DNA of 64,000 bases from Corinectria fuckeliana. Taxonomy: Eukaryota > Ascomycota > Sordariomycetes > Hypocreales > Nectriaceae. Numbering within the stretch: position 1 is the first letter of the stretch; each line of letters starts with the position of its first letter. Below, one piece after another: positions 47,875 to 59,657 of this stretch. The notes under the pieces are model-generated. The model was not told where the DNA came from. It did no database searches and saw nothing but the letters and a program-made list of their open reading frames with translations. Location: assembly GCA_019137255.1 (NCBI GenBank), contig WPDH01000349.1:26150-90149 (forward strand), read 5' to 3'. Position numbers and translations under genes: made by a program.

Positions 47875-48786
47875 ATGCTCGTCCAAGTCGGCCTTCTGGC
47901 AGCCCTCCTCCCCTCGGCGCTGGCGTGCCTGGGCTACGAGGGCGGCGTGCCCGCGGCCACCGCCACCCACAGCAACAGCGCCTACATCGAGATCAAGAAG
48001 GGCGAGGTCTACGACGGCAAGTGGGCCAGGTTCGACCGCGGCTCCGGTGCCTGCGGCGGCGGCGAGGGCGGTAAGTGATGTGTTGCTTGGCTACGTTCGT
48101 GTAAAGCGAGACGGACCGACTAACCATCTGTTCTGCCATATCTAGGCCAGGCCGATGCCGTCTTCCTCCTCCGCGAGGGCGCCACCCTGAAGAACGCCAT
48201 CATCGGCAAGAACCAGAAGGAGGGTGTCCACTGCGACGGCCACTGTACCCTCGAGTACGTCTGGTTCGAAGACGTCTGCGAGGACGCCATCTCCATCGTA
48301 AGCCCACCCGTTCGCCACGGCCTCTAGTCAGTCTGCTCCCGCTAACCAGCAACCACCTGTAGAAGAACGACAAGGCCGGCAAGGAGACGTGGATCATCGG
48401 CGGTGGCGCCTACCACGCCGAGGACAAGGTCGTCCAGCACAACGGCTGCGGAACCGTCAACATCATCAACTTCTACGCCGAGGACTACGGCAAGGTCTAC
48501 CGCTCCTGCGGCAACGTGAGCATTCCTGGCCATGCCTTGTATCAACGAGCACCACCGCTGACCACCCCCCCCCTTCCCTGGATAGTGCAAGACCCAGTGC
48601 AAGCGCAACGTCTACGTCGAGGGCGTCACCGCCCGCGACGGCGGCGAGGTCGTCGGCATCAACCAGAACTACGGCGACACCGCCACTCTGAAGAACGTCT
48701 GCACGGATGCCAAGAACCCCTGCGTTTTGTACCAGGGCTGTGCCGGTGGCTGCGAACCCAGCAAGGTCGGCTACTGCTCTGGCTAA
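47875..48786 (+). CDS. Secreted pectate lyase, polysaccharide lyase family 3
   Basis: Four exons (47875-48070, 48146-48297, 48363-48515, 48586-48786; introns 65-75 bp) encode 233 residues, the normal PL3 length. Residues 1-17 form a signal peptide (MLVQVGLLAALLPSALA). The PL3 beta-helix follows with GEGGQADAVFLLREGATLKN, IIGKNQKEGVHCDGHC, LEYVWFEDVCEDAIS and WIIGGGAYHAEDKVVQHNGC. Many paired Cys are present, including a Cys-rich C-terminus (CAGGCEPSKVGYCSG). The enzyme cleaves de-esterified pectin by calcium-dependent beta-elimination outside the cell, which indicates a plant-associated or saprotrophic lifestyle. No carbohydrate-binding module is present. It is an isolated accessory gene: no other wall-degrading gene lies beside it. 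Confidence 0.93.
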
Positions 48787-49206
48787 GTCAAGCTGGGGCC
48801 GTGTCTTTTGAATAAGTCATCTTTGATAGCTGAGGAGGAAAAGGGTCTGCTCTTATTCTTGTATCTATTTCACCTTTTTGATTTCAATCAACGTATTTAT
48901 CGATATACTGGTCCTGTCGCTCACTACTTGTTCAGTCTCTCTTTATATTGAGTGATGTAGCGCTGAACAGTAAACGAAACGAAACGAGGCTTTAGTCCTT
49001 CACCCAATGCAATCTTTATTCGACCAAACAGGAACTTGATTAATATTGCACGAAAAGACTACCGGTATTGCAACTTGAGTGCTTATACTCACGCTTTGAC
49101 ACATAATGACGCTGTACCGCTCTGCTACTCTCGATGTATGCTCCCGACCGAATTCAGAGATGCAACCGTTCAATCCAACTACCCCTGGAAGACAAGCCAA
49201 CACATT
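48787..49206. other. Convergent 3' region after the pectate lyase
   Basis: 420 bp, AT-rich, holding the 3' ends of the converging pectate lyase and the unknown gene on the minus strand. Confidence 0.55.
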
Positions 49207-50049
49207 TTACCCGCTCTGTCCCCCCAACCCCATGGTCCTGACATGTTCCTTGTACCTCATGTATTGCTGGTAATGCTGGCAACTTCCATGCCCGCACTGG
49301 GAATGGCACGGGCGCAACCTGGCCGACGTCCTCTGAAACGGTTGGCGCAGCTGAGTCAACGGGAACTTGCGACGCATCGATTCCATGTCGAGCTGCGAGA
49401 TGTTGAAGACCATCTCCGGGAGACACTGCAGTATGAGCATATGCTGTCGTAGGTCGCTGGCCATGAAGGGCCAGCGGCGTTCTTCGTAGTGGTCTACTGC
49501 ACGAGGCATGAAGTTGGCGAGTGCGTGGTGGCGAGTGACGTGTTGGTCGACGAGGCTGTCTAGACATCCCTTGTCTATCACTGTCTGCTGTGCAAAGCAT
49601 GTACTCGTCAAAGGGTTAGGGCTATCGCGGTGCGCGATGTAGAACCCCCTTGGGGACCTCTCGGGGATCGTCTCGTCATCCTGCGGCGCGTCCAAACGAA
49701 ACCACGACGGGATGTCCAAGTGCCAGAGCAGCGGATGGGTTGCGTCGAGACACCGCGGAGACAAGGCCTCGGGGACGTGAATGCCGAAATGTGAATTGCA
49801 CCACCGTATAGCCTGGTTCTTGATGGGGTACAAGTCCATCGTTGAGTTGGCGTAGTTGAGGTAGTCGAGCACGATGTCCAAGGCGCCGAAGTACTCGGTC
49901 GTTGACTCCGCGGAGAAAGGGGTGACTACAGTCGTAGTTGTTGTCCTCGTCGTCGTGATGAACAGGCTGGCAGGCCCCTCCTCTACCGAGTCCTCGACGT
50001 CGGATTCGAGCGGCTCACCAGTGTAATGTGCGTTTCCCCCGGTGGCCAT
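49207..50049 (-). CDS. Hypothetical protein, unknown family
   Basis: A single-exon frame of 280 codons from ATG 50049 (MATGGNAHYTGEPLESDVED) to the stop at 49207. The first 60 residues are acidic and then Thr-rich (TTTRTTTTTVV). The rest is globular in composition, with many Trp, His, Tyr and Cys residues: FGALDIVLDYLNYANSTMDL, RWCNSHFGIHVPEAL, LLWHLDIPSWFRLDAPQD. Near the C-terminus CHSQCGHGSCQHYQQY clusters three Cys and several His and could bind metal. I recognise no family. An in-frame ATG at 50205 would add 52 residues; the internal start is favoured by its better context. It precedes the kinesin gene's 3' end by 0.7 kb. Confidence 0.6.
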   Translation of the reverse strand: MATGGNAHYTGEPLESDVEDSVEEGPASLFITTTRTTTTTVVTPFSAESTTEYFGALDIVLDYLNYANSTMDLYPIKNQAIRWCNSHFGIHVPEALSPRCLDATHPLLWHLDIPSWFRLDAPQDDETIPERSPRGFYIAHRDSPNPLTSTCFAQQTVIDKGCLDSLVDQHVTRHHALANFMPRAVDHYEERRWPFMASDLRQHMLILQCLPEMVFNISQLDMESMRRKFPLTQLRQPFQRTSARLRPCHSQCGHGSCQHYQQYMRYKEHVRTMGLGGQSG

Positions 50050-50778
50050 GACGGCGTTGTTGGGAAGAGGTGATGATGTAGGGAAGAATGGAGCTGAAAT
50101 AGCGATATGGATGGCTTGGTTTTGGTGGCTGGGGCTGGTTGGTATTGAGGAATCTAAGTTGAGGGAGACTTTTGGATGTGTGAAATCAATGTTTTTGGTC
50201 TTCAAGGAGTTGGTTGGATGGCTCCTGACGCCTGCGTAAAGTCGCCCTTTCTCTCAGGCTATAATCTCTAGCGAGGATGGAAAGCACTTGAATATTCGAG
50301 CCAACACGACTCACTGCCAGAGCCACTTGCCCGAAATGCCGTGTGTTGAAAGCTGCGTGCTGGAAGGAGGTTTCCTCGAGTTTGTCCTCCCGCAGTGAGA
50401 GCTACCGTTTCGTGATGGACATCTTGAGAGCGTAAGAACGGCAGCTCTACCCCTTTTCTGGTTTTCAAGTCCAACTAAGACTGAGGTTGGCTTCGGTCTG
50501 GACAAGATACCCAAGTACACTTACACGTTCTAAACGTGATCATAATATAACTGTCTAGATGGACGCTGTGACAAGAGTACCCTCGACATCTTACAAGGAA
50601 CGGAAAGTGACAACTCAATATGAAAGTAACAAACTCGGTATCTAACCCTGATATAACTCATTGTCCAGCAAATTCTAACCAGGAACATCCATCGTCCAGT
50701 CCATCCATAAACGTATACGCTCCCAGAAAACACCATGCTGCCATCCATGCATTTCACAACCGAGCTCCCTTCCTCGGG
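50050..50778. other. Intergenic region between the unknown gene and the kinesin gene
   Basis: 730 bp with the promoter of the leftward unknown gene and the 3' region of the kinesin gene. No other gene is seen. Confidence 0.55.
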
Positions 50779-52506
50779 CTAGACATTCTCCCTGTGACCC
50801 AGCGGCATGCGAGCCGTGGCCTCATCCTTGAACCTCGATACGTCGCCGCCGATGAGCTTCCGTAGGTTACCCATGTCCTGGAGGTACCGGTGCATCTCGT
50901 CCTGGAGGTCGTCCTCGCTGTAGGCGGTGCTGTCCGAGTCGTACTGGTCGTCGTCGTCGGACTGGTTCTCGGCGTTCTCCTTGTCCTCTGGGTCCATGTC
51001 GATGGCGTCCATGTGCTTCTCCGGCACGACGGCGACGGCGGGGATGGGGTTCTTGAGGCTCTCGATGGCGAGCTTGAGGTGCAGCTTGAGAGCCTCGTTC
51101 TCCGTCTGCAGCTTCTTGATCTTGCTCTCCGCCACCATGCCGCGCTCCTCCATCATGCGCTGCATGGCCGCCACGCGGTCTTGGTACTCCTCGAGCCTCT
51201 CCTCGGCGTCCTTGGCTCTCTTCTCCCCCTGTCTCGAGTCGGACACGGAGAGCTGCAGGACGCGGATCTCCTCGGCCATGGCGGCAATCTGGGCGTCCCT
51301 CTCGGCAGACGACATTTGGTCCTGGTTGACGACGGCCCGGGTCCGGATGCGCTTGGCCTGGTCGGCGTATCGAAGAGTCGAAAGCGTCTCGTCGTAGTCG
51401 GAGGGGGCGATGCACGCAATCATGGCAGTCTTGCTGTTCCCGCCGAGCGAGTCCTTTAGAAGCCACGTCAAGATGGAGTCGCGATACGGGACAACGTCCT
51501 TGCGCTTCGAGCCCCGATGCGCTTTCGGGTCGGCCAGGGCAGCAATGACACGTCCCAGACTCGTCAGCGACTTGTTGATGTTGCTGCCCTCGCGCAGCCG
51601 CGCGCCGGTGGCCTCGGTGGACTTGGCTCGCTCGCTACCGGCAAGATCGACAAGTCGGATGCGGGAGCTCCGCTCCGTGGTCTCGTCCGTCTCCATGTCG
51701 TGGTGGATCTGCTTGAGCATGATGGTGAAGACGGCGTGGCTTCGACTGCTAGTGTCGTTCATCTTGGTGCTGGCGACCGTCCGGGACGAGTCTCCCCTCT
51801 TCATGAAGCGCAGGATCTCCGAGAAGTTCCGCACCGGCACCTCGGTGAGGTCCTTGACGTAGGGGCCTTCGGTCGGAGACTCCCGGATCTTGAGGTAGTT
51901 TGGCGGCCTGTTGGGGGCCTGGGCGACCAGCAGGTCGCGGACGTGCTCGTTGTAGACCTCGAAGTAAGAGACGCGGACGTTGTAGGCGATGTTGGCGTTC
52001 TCGTTCTGTGCAGCGTCGATTCGTTCAAAGAGATCCTCGCAGGTCCTGGGAATCAGGCCTGGGCGGTCGGGGGTTCCCATCATGGTGTAGCTCTTCCCGG
52101 ACCCGGTTTGTCCGTAGGCAAAGATGCAAGTGTGGTAGCCTTCGAAGTTGTGGTCGAGGAACTCCTCGCCGAGGCTGTTGTAGACATCCTCCTGGTGCGC
52201 ATAGTGCTTGTCGTCGATGTTGTGGCTCCAGAACGAATTGTCAAAGGTGAAAGTCTTCTCCTCGAAGATCTTGCGAGACTTGGACTCTTCCTGATCCTCC
52301 GGGACGAGCAGTGTCGTTAGCTGGGTGATGGGGTCCATCTCGATCAGGCATTTTGCGCGGCGTTCGAGCTCTATTGGGGCGCATTGGCGGTTAGCAGGCA
52401 GGTTTGGGCATTTCCAGACGGCCTAGACTATGGATTCTAGCTTCTCACCTCGCTTGAGAAAAGCCCTCACGCGGACGACGACCTTGACGTTCCCTCCTCC
52501 GTCCAT
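50779..52506 (-). CDS. Short kinesin-3 family motor protein
   Basis: Two exons (52506-52449 and 52370-50779; 78-bp intron) give 549 residues. The motor starts almost at the N-terminus (NVKVVVRVRAFLKRELERRAKC). It has the P-loop GQTGSGKSYTMMG (about 106-118), switch I NDTSSRSH, and switch II LVDLAGSERAKS, followed by the neck-side LRYADQAKRIRTRAVVN. After the motor there is one predicted coiled coil (about 375-465) and an acidic tail (DDDDQYDSDSTAYSEDDLQD). The FHA, PH and long tail regions of Unc104/KIF1 are absent. The build resembles the short kinesin-3 subclass described in Neurospora (Nkin3), which moves mitochondria; that role here is inferred. An upstream in-frame ATG at 52737 would lengthen the N-terminus by 77 residues without similarity to motors. 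Confidence 0.9.
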
Positions 52507-53312
52507 CCTGGCGTGCGCGGGCAGTGTCCCATCGCGCGATCGCAGCGACGGGGTTGAAGCAGAGGAGTGCACAATGCGGTGCTCAGCGGGCATCAGTCGT
52601 GCATCGAGAGCCATCGTAAGCAGTGTCTCGTGAGCGTCGTGGATGCTGTCGTGGAGTCGTTGGCGAAGGATGAGCCACATTACATCGTCCGGGGCGATTT
52701 GTTTACTTGAAGCATTGCGCTGTTGCCGGGGTACCAAAACAGCAGGGGCCCTGGTCCTCCTATGTACCTGCCTGCCGAAACCTGACTGGGGCTAGCGGGG
52801 TTGACGATCGAGCGAGGAGCTCCACTTGGGCCATCTGCCGCCACATTGAAGTACCTGCTAGGTACATAGTAGTAGGTAGGTACTTAGTCGACCGTGTGGC
52901 ATATGGTGACAGAAATAGCAGCCAATTTTGCACCGCTCTATGACTTAATTCCAAGCAAACATCTGGTTTATTAAGTCCAACACATGGACGACCGCGGGAC
53001 CCTGCAAACAGAGGCTGGACGCGTACTACCTAAATAGTAGCGTAGGTAGGCACCTACTACTAAGTACCTAAGGTACCTAAGGTGTTGTTAGTTACTTGCC
53101 GCTCCAGCTTCTTTGCGCGCGCGCGACCACCAGCCATCGGTAGCCACTCTCGACTTTACACCTTCATCTTCCCCATCTCATCCCATCACAACACGGACTC
53201 CAACGCGAAGGCGGCTTTTCTACATCCCCCGCCTGGCATTGAAACCATCGCGATCCCTCTCTCAATTTTCTCGACATTTTCTCACTGCCTCCAATCCCTA
53301 CAATTCCTCGCC
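52507..53312. promoter_or_regulatory. Divergent promoter region between kinesin and HMGA-like gene
   Basis: 800 bp rich in GGTAC, TAGGTA and TAGTAG elements (52855-52890 and 53025-53090), including a TACATAGTAG copy at 52863. A pyrimidine-rich leader precedes the HMGA-like ATG. Confidence 0.6.
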
Positions 53313-53957
53313 ATGGCCCGCACCAAGCAGGACGTCGCCACGGCCAAGGACGCGTCGGATAGCGAGCCTCACATCGCAAAGGCCGCCGCCGGTGTCAAGA
53401 AGTCCGTCGGTCGTCCCCGTGGCCGCCCGCCCGGCAACAACCCTCCCAAGGTCTACGTGCCTACCGGTCGCCCGCGTGGCCGTCCCAAGGGCACCACCAA
53501 GGGCACCACCAAGGGCGCCACCAAGGCCAAGGCCGTGGCCAAGGCTGTCGTTGATCCCGCCGCTGCCCCCGAGGCCCCGAGAAGGCGCGGACGCCCGCGC
53601 AAGTCGGACGCGACGACTCCTGTCAAGAAGGCTTCGCCCAAGGCCGCCACCCCCAAGTCGACCGGCAAGGGAACGGGCAGGCGAGGCCGGCCTCGCAAGA
53701 ACCCCCTCCCCTCCCCCAAGAAGGACGAGGCGACGGACGAGGAGGACCCGCTCGATGTCGATATCGAGGAAAATTGTGAGTAGCCGGGGATTTGCATCTG
53801 TCGCGTAGGAAGAAGCTGCAATGCTCACGCATTTCTAGTCGAGACCGAAGACAACCTTGATGCCGTCAAAGACGCCCCCAGCCCTGCCGACGACGAGGCG
53901 AGCCAGGAGGTCCGTTCAACACCCTGGATATCAACCCTGAGGAGCATGTTTCGCTGA
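53313..53957 (+). CDS. AT-hook (HMGA-like) chromatin protein
   Basis: Two exons (53313-53775 and 53839-53957; 63-bp intron) give about 193 residues. Four AT-hook motifs are visible: GRPRGRPPG (about 33), GRPRGRPKG (about 52), RRGRPRKS (about 91) and RRGRPRKN (about 125). They are separated by Lys-, Ala-, Thr- and Pro-rich linkers with KGTTKGTTKGATK repeats. The tail is acidic (DEATDEEDPLDVDIEEN). AT-hooks bind the minor groove of AT-rich DNA, so this is an architectural chromatin protein of the HMGA type. The exact 3' end is less certain: a further short intron near 53910 would change the last 15 residues. Confidence 0.85.
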
Positions 53958-54304
53958 TTACGGTGGTAGGGGTCTGATGATGATGATTCCACATGAGCTG
54001 CATTGGCTTGCGAAATGTACGCGACCGCGCTTTGTCGGCTTAGGACGAGCCCGTTTAGCTCGGCAAGGCTAGGCTGCTCGTGTTGTTTTTGGGATAACGC
54101 GTCTCGTTCGCGTGGGGCTCTATATTGGCTGTATGGGTTTGGTTTCAGGATCTAGTAGGGGGTCGTTCGGTTTGCTACTTGTTTGCGCATCGGAGCGCAG
54201 TATCTCTTACAGTACTCGGTCTCGTGCTTTTTATCATTATTAAAACACTGCCCCTTGTTCATTCTGCCTGTCGCTGGTGAACCACCTGTCGCGACCGAAC
54301 CAGC
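53958..54304. other. Convergent 3' region between the HMGA-like and aprataxin genes
   Basis: 347 bp of 3' untranslated sequence. No further feature is seen. Confidence 0.5.
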
Positions 54305-55224
54305 TCACAGCCTCCTCCACTCCTCGTACTCCTCGTCGAGGTGGGCCTTTAGCTTCTGGAACTGATTGCCAAAGTTGCGGCCGCACCTCCAGCACTTCAT
54401 GTCCCACCGCAAATACGAAGCCTCCTTAGTGCTCCGCCGGGGGTCATCAGGCGGCAGGGGAAAGTCCTCAATGTCGACCAGGAACGGCGTGTTGAACGAG
54501 TTGTAGTGCTTGCGGTGCTTCAGCGCGCCCGAGTGCATGTCGCGCGACAGCACGTGGACGTGGACGTGGCGCATGCTCGGCACGGCGTGCACACCGCAGA
54601 CGACCTCGGCCTCCCAGTCGCGCCCCGGCGGCAGCGCCCCGTCGACGGGCGGCTCGGCGTCGCCGTCGAGGATGGCCTGGCGGGCGGCGTCGGCGCGGCT
54701 GGCGGGGCCGAGGCGGCGCTGCAGCTCCGAGGCGACGAGCGTCTTGAGCCGGGCCGTCTCGGCCTTGACGGCGGCGAGGAAGGCCGGGTCCTCGAAGGCG
54801 TCGAAGGGGTGCAGCAGGTTGTGGCTCGCGGAGCGCGGGAGGAGCAGCGTGTGCACGGCCGACTTGGGGAAGCGGTCGTTGATGAGCACGAAGGCGTCGC
54901 TGTGGGCGATGACGCGCGACGCCGGGTACGAGGCCGGGGCTTCGAGGTATGCGCCCAGGCCCATGCGGTCCTTGAAGGGGTTGCCGCCGCGGGAGGCCTT
55001 GGGAGACAGGGGAGGAGGAGGGCCGGCGGCCGCCTTTGGTCTGGAAGCCATGAGCTCTGTGACTATCGCCGAGTGTCAGTCCCGCCGGGGCTTAAACGGA
55101 CAGTCGCGCTCTCTCGGGGGTGCGGCAGCCTACAGGCATTGCGGCTCTTCTTCAGCGGCGGCTCCTCTCCGCGTATCTCCTCTTCCGTGATGGCCTCCTC
55201 CGGCTCAGAGTCCCCGTGGGCCAT
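54305..55224 (-). CDS. HNT3: Aprataxin-like DNA adenylate hydrolase (HNT3)
   Basis: Two exons (55224-55134 and 55062-54305; 71-bp intron) encode 282 residues. The splice joins KKSRNA to FTELMASRPK, keeping the frame. The HIT domain spans about 50-215 with the catalytic triad motif RHVHVHVLSRDMHS (about 195-208). A C-terminal zinc finger, CWRCGRNFGNQFQKLKAHLDEE (Cys 254, Cys 257, His 271 and probably a Glu), matches the C2HE finger of fungal aprataxin. The enzyme removes AMP from 5' ends left by abortive DNA ligation. Unlike vertebrate aprataxin it has no FHA domain, the normal fungal form. A 35-residue Ala-, Asp- and Arg-rich insert precedes the HVHVHV motif. Confidence 0.93.
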
Positions 55225-55537
55225 TGCTGCGCTGGCTGATATCGCTGTCGTTGCTATGTAGCTGTTGAGAGGGAGAGGCCGACTCCGAGGTCTAGAGTTC
55301 TGGGTACGAATACGCAGGCAGCCAACGTGCCCCGCCGTGGAGTCTCCCTCAAACTTGAATGCGTATCTATCACCACACGGCCACATGACTAACACGGCCA
55401 ACAAACCAAAAGGCTCCTATGAGCAACGTCTATTCACATGAGAAGAGCCACATGACTAATGATCCTAGATACTCTTTCCACGCAAGAGATCTCCCTCTCC
55501 AAGCCCAAACATACCGCGTGTCTCCATATCTACCTCC
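55225..55537. other. Spacer between aprataxin and the DEAH helicase
   Basis: 313 bp holding the promoter of the leftward aprataxin gene and the 3' end of the helicase gene. Nothing else is seen. Confidence 0.5.
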
Positions 55538-58500
55538 CTAAGCATCTAACCCGTCAAGCTCTATCATCTTCGTCACCAACTTGATCACCTCGTTATCCTG
55601 AAGTCCCAGCTCGGGGCTCTCCACCTTCTGCGCAATCAACTCGTCCACCATCCCGCGCAGCCTCGCCACCAGGACTCCGACGCGCGCCCATCCCCTGAGA
55701 CGCAGCCACCCGTCGACGAGCAGACCTCGGCCCAGCGTATCCAGCTCGATGGGGCCGGAGAAGAGCAGCAGCGTGTACGCGTTAAACGCTACAACGAGTT
55801 AGCTATCGAGCACTGCTACAGCTAAGCATCAGGTTGGGGAACGACTTACGCGTAAGGTCGCGAATGAAGATCTTGCTCGTCGAGATGAGAGTAAAGTACG
55901 ACATGTACGCCGCATTGCCCGAGAACCCCTGGCTGCCAAAGAGCGTGCTGCTCGGGTGCACAAACACCCGTCCGTTCTCCTGGTTGAAGTACTTGATGGC
56001 ACGCGCCTCCGGATCCAGCTCAACCGCGCCCGACATGGAGCTTGCAAACTTCTTGTCGGGGTATTGGATCCGCGAAATCTGCGGCGTAAAGGCCGCCGCA
56101 ATGAGTGCCCGCAAGAGCTGCGAGCCGCCGGCGTAGACGCCCTGCGTATGCGCCTCGCTGATCGCTTCTGATGTCGTGACAATGCCAATCTCAGCCAGCG
56201 CAGAGTAGTACTGGGCTCTTGTGTTGGATATGTCGGACAGGGTCGTGTACGCCAGGAAGTTGTCTTCGCAGAAGTTTCGGACTTGGCGCTGGGGCATCCG
56301 GTCCTGCATCATGCCGTCCCATTGTTTGAAGCCCTCTAGGTCCGTCAAGAGATCTCCGTCCCCCTTACAGAACCTCATCCGGGCCGTCTTCGCCTCGTCC
56401 CTCTTCTCCGAGGGGGACACAAACGGACTTCGCGTACTCAAGATGGCGGCAATGGTCACACAATCGTCTAAGCAGCCGAAGATGGCGCCAAACACCATCA
56501 GCTTGCCGCATCGCAAGTCCGCGGGCAACATGGCTAGCTGTTGGCCCATGGCCGTGAGCTCGTCTCCGTCCAACACTCCCATTCGCCGCAAAAGCTTCAT
56601 GGCGCCGTCAATGGCAGTTGCGTCAGGAGGCGTCGGCGACCGTCCAAGAAACCCTGCAACATCCCTCATGCCCATGGCACGAACCGAAAGACACAGCTGC
56701 TCGAGGGGTACACGCCGAATCTCTGGCTCTGGCCGCTCGTTCATCTGCTTCTCTAGGTTTTCCGTGAAGAGCTTGTAGCATCTGCCCTCTTGGACTCGAC
56801 CGGCTCGACCCTTTCGCTGCTTGCAGGCTGCCCGCGATGCCCACGTCTCTTCGAGCTTCCTCATGTTGTTGACCGCATCGAAACTCGTCTCCTTGACCTT
56901 TCCGCTGTCGATAACCGCCACGATGTCGTCGATGGTGATGGAGGTCTCTGCCACATTGGTTGCTACCACGATCTTGCGTTTCCCGTGTGGCGCGCTAGCA
57001 AATACCCTCTTCTGTTCGCGCGTCTCGAGTGATGCGTGAAGAGGGAGCACGTGAAGGGAGCTGACTTGCCTCAAGGCACCGCAACACTGGTTGATCTCAC
57101 CCACTCCAGGAAGGAAGATCAGGATTCCACCAGTCTTCTTTTCAATAGAGAGCTCGTAGTCAATGGCCTCGACCGTCTCGACAATCAGGTTGTAGTTGAT
57201 GCGATGGCCCAACTTCTGGATGATCCTACCAAGAGTATCATCCTTGATGAAGCCAGCATCCGACTTTTCGACACCGTATCCAGTCATTCGGATAACGTCG
57301 TCGAGGTAGTACTCGTCGACCGGGAATGTTCGGCCAGAAATCTCAACCATTCCCACGCTCAACCCTTCTGAAGTAAAGTAGTTCGCAAAGGTCGACGCGT
57401 CCAGCGTTGCGGACATGAGGATGAGCTTCAGTGTGTTCTGCTTCGTGCTCATGACCTCGCGAATGAGATTCAACAAGAAGTCGGTGTCAAGACTCCGTTC
57501 GTGTACCTCGTCGATGACAACGTGGCTGACATCCGCCAGAGAGGCCACCACATCGTCCACTCGTCCTCCGGCCGTCTGGAGTCGCCGGAGAAGTACACCG
57601 GTCGTCACAAATGTGATCCTAGTATCCTTAGACCTGCGAGATTCGCCACGGATGGCATATCCCACTTCGTCGCCGACCCGCATGCATCTCTCTTCCGCCA
57701 CACGATCCGCAAGTCCCAGGGCTGAGATTCGCCGCGGCTGTGTTACAATGATGTTTGCACATCCGCCAAGACCCCTCTCATATAGATCGTCAAGAATGAA
57801 CTGCATAGATTGCGTGGACTTTCCCGAACCTGTCTCTCCACTAATGATGGTGACGTCGTTTTCCTCGACCGTTCTGACAATGGCGTCGCACATGTGCCAC
57901 GCCGGCAGCTTTTTTCGTTTTGAAACCATCTCCTTCAAGGCAGGCGATTGCTGCCGTCGCAGCCACTGATCTCTGCTCTGAGGGCTTTCGATCCACTTCA
58001 GCGGCTTCACGTGGCGATGTGGCCGATGGGTGCCTCCAATGGCCGCGGCAGGCTTCGTCTCGGACGCCGCTGAGGAAACAGCAGAGATGTCCACTAGTTT
58101 TCCAGGGTTCTCGATAATGCGGTTGATGTTGTGCTGGATCCAGTCCATAACTAGAAAGATCTTCGTAGGCTCGTCGCGCAGCGACTCTCCAATATGTTTC
58201 AAGGCCTTCCTGACGATACTCAGCTTGATGTAAGAGGGGAGGTTGGCCACAATGGAGAGAATGAGGGTTTTAGGGTAAGTGGCTGGCCTGCGAACTTGCA
58301 AGAACGTCTCGACGCTTCCTTGCGGTCCGTTCTTGACGGATGCTAATTTGATGCGGATGACTTTGTCGCCGTCGCGTTCAAACCCGTCGCCACAGGTGGA
58401 CTCCAGACTGGCCACCTCTTCTTCCCACTGCTCCTCGGGGGATCCCATATCTAGGAAATCATCGGAATCATCTAAAGCATCAGAACTGCTCGAGAAGAGC

Positions 58501-59657
58501 AGGTTCTGGAGCGTCTCGGCTGCCTTGTCTTCATCCCCGCCTTGTTCGTCAAGGACCTTGGTGGCCAGCTCGAGGGAATACCCTGACTGTGAAAGACGCT
58601 TGATAATGCCCTCTCTCTTGAGGTCTGTAGCACCGACGGACACGCCGGCCGAGTAGCTCTCCGGCAACGCCCATCGAGGGAGGTCGTCCTCGGGGACATG
58701 GATTAGAAGCCACTCGAGGGTCTCCTCGCGGTCCTTACAGTATTCCACGGCTTCCTCCACGTGGCTGCGTCGGAACCCGAGCTTGCTCAACTCAGTCACG
58801 ATAGAATCCTTCTTTGGCTTGGGCATGGTAACCTTGTGGGGATTCCAGCGCACACCACCTCGCAGCAGTGTCTCCAACTGTGTCCTCGTCTTCTTTCCCA
58901 TCTCAACTTTGGGCGCGGTAGTCCACCCCTTCATGATGTTGACGGATCGACCAGAGCCATCGCCGGCGTTGCTCATCAGCACCAGGCCGGCCGCTCCAGG
59001 CATAGCCTTAGCCTTGGCCTTGGCCGCCTCGATCTCCTTCCTCTTCTTCTCGGAGGCAGACTTGGCATCCTGGCGCTCTTGAAGGGTCTTGAAAGGATCT
59101 GCCTCATACATCCACGCCTTGCCCTCTTTGACATCCTCAGCCTTCAGCGCCTGGAACTCCTTCCAGAGCGCTTTGTGATCTGGCGGGAGGACCATGTGCT
59201 TGTTCAGCATGCTGCACACCCTAAAGAGGGCGTAGGTAGCAGCAGCATGCTTAGCTTCAATCGCCGTGGGCCGCATAATCAGGTGTTTATGGCTTGCAGG
59301 AATCTTGAAGGGCTCAAGCTTGGTGTATTCCTGAGTCTTGGGGTCCTTGGCGCCCAGGGTTATCCAGACGGAGAAGCCATCGGGTGTTTTCCTAGTGTCA
59401 AAGTCGGGTTTGTCCCAGCGCTGCTTCTGGCAGTGCTCGGCCAAGAGGTTGACTGGCAACTTTCCAGTCCAGGAGGAACCTCCGATGAGCTGCTTCACGG
59501 TGGGTTTCGGTGGCGGCAGAGCAGGGCCCTCGGGAACGGGAGCGGGAGCACCCTGTTTCTGGCCCTTCTTGCCCTTGCCCTGGTCCTTGGACGTCGAAGC
59601 CGAAGCCGACGGGTTTGCGGCTGGAGGGTCAGCCTTTGCCTTGCCTTTCTTGACCAT
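55538..59657 (-). CDS. DEAH-box RNA helicase with UBA and RWD domains (DHX57/YLR419W-like)
   Basis: Two exons (59657-55850 and 55788-55538; 61-bp intron) give 1352 residues. Order of parts: a Lys-, Ala- and Pro-rich start; a UBA-like segment (IVTELSKLGFRRSHVEEAVEYC, about 283-304); an RWD domain (about 405-520); and the helicase core with Walker A GETGSGKST (about 606), DEVH (about 711), SATLDAS, and QRKGRAGRVQEGRCYKL (motif VI). A helicase-associated region and an OB-like C-terminus follow. This layout is that of DHX57 and yeast YLR419W rather than the splicing DEAH proteins. Such proteins hydrolyse ATP to remodel RNA; the precise cellular job is not established. The small last exon encodes the conserved ending PFNAYTLLLFSGPIELDTLG and about 60 more residues. 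Confidence 0.92.

Noticed and set aside
54506..55261. Plus-strand 251-codon frame opposite aprataxin
   Set aside because: GC-rich antisense shadow of a gene with clear HIT and zinc-finger motifs.
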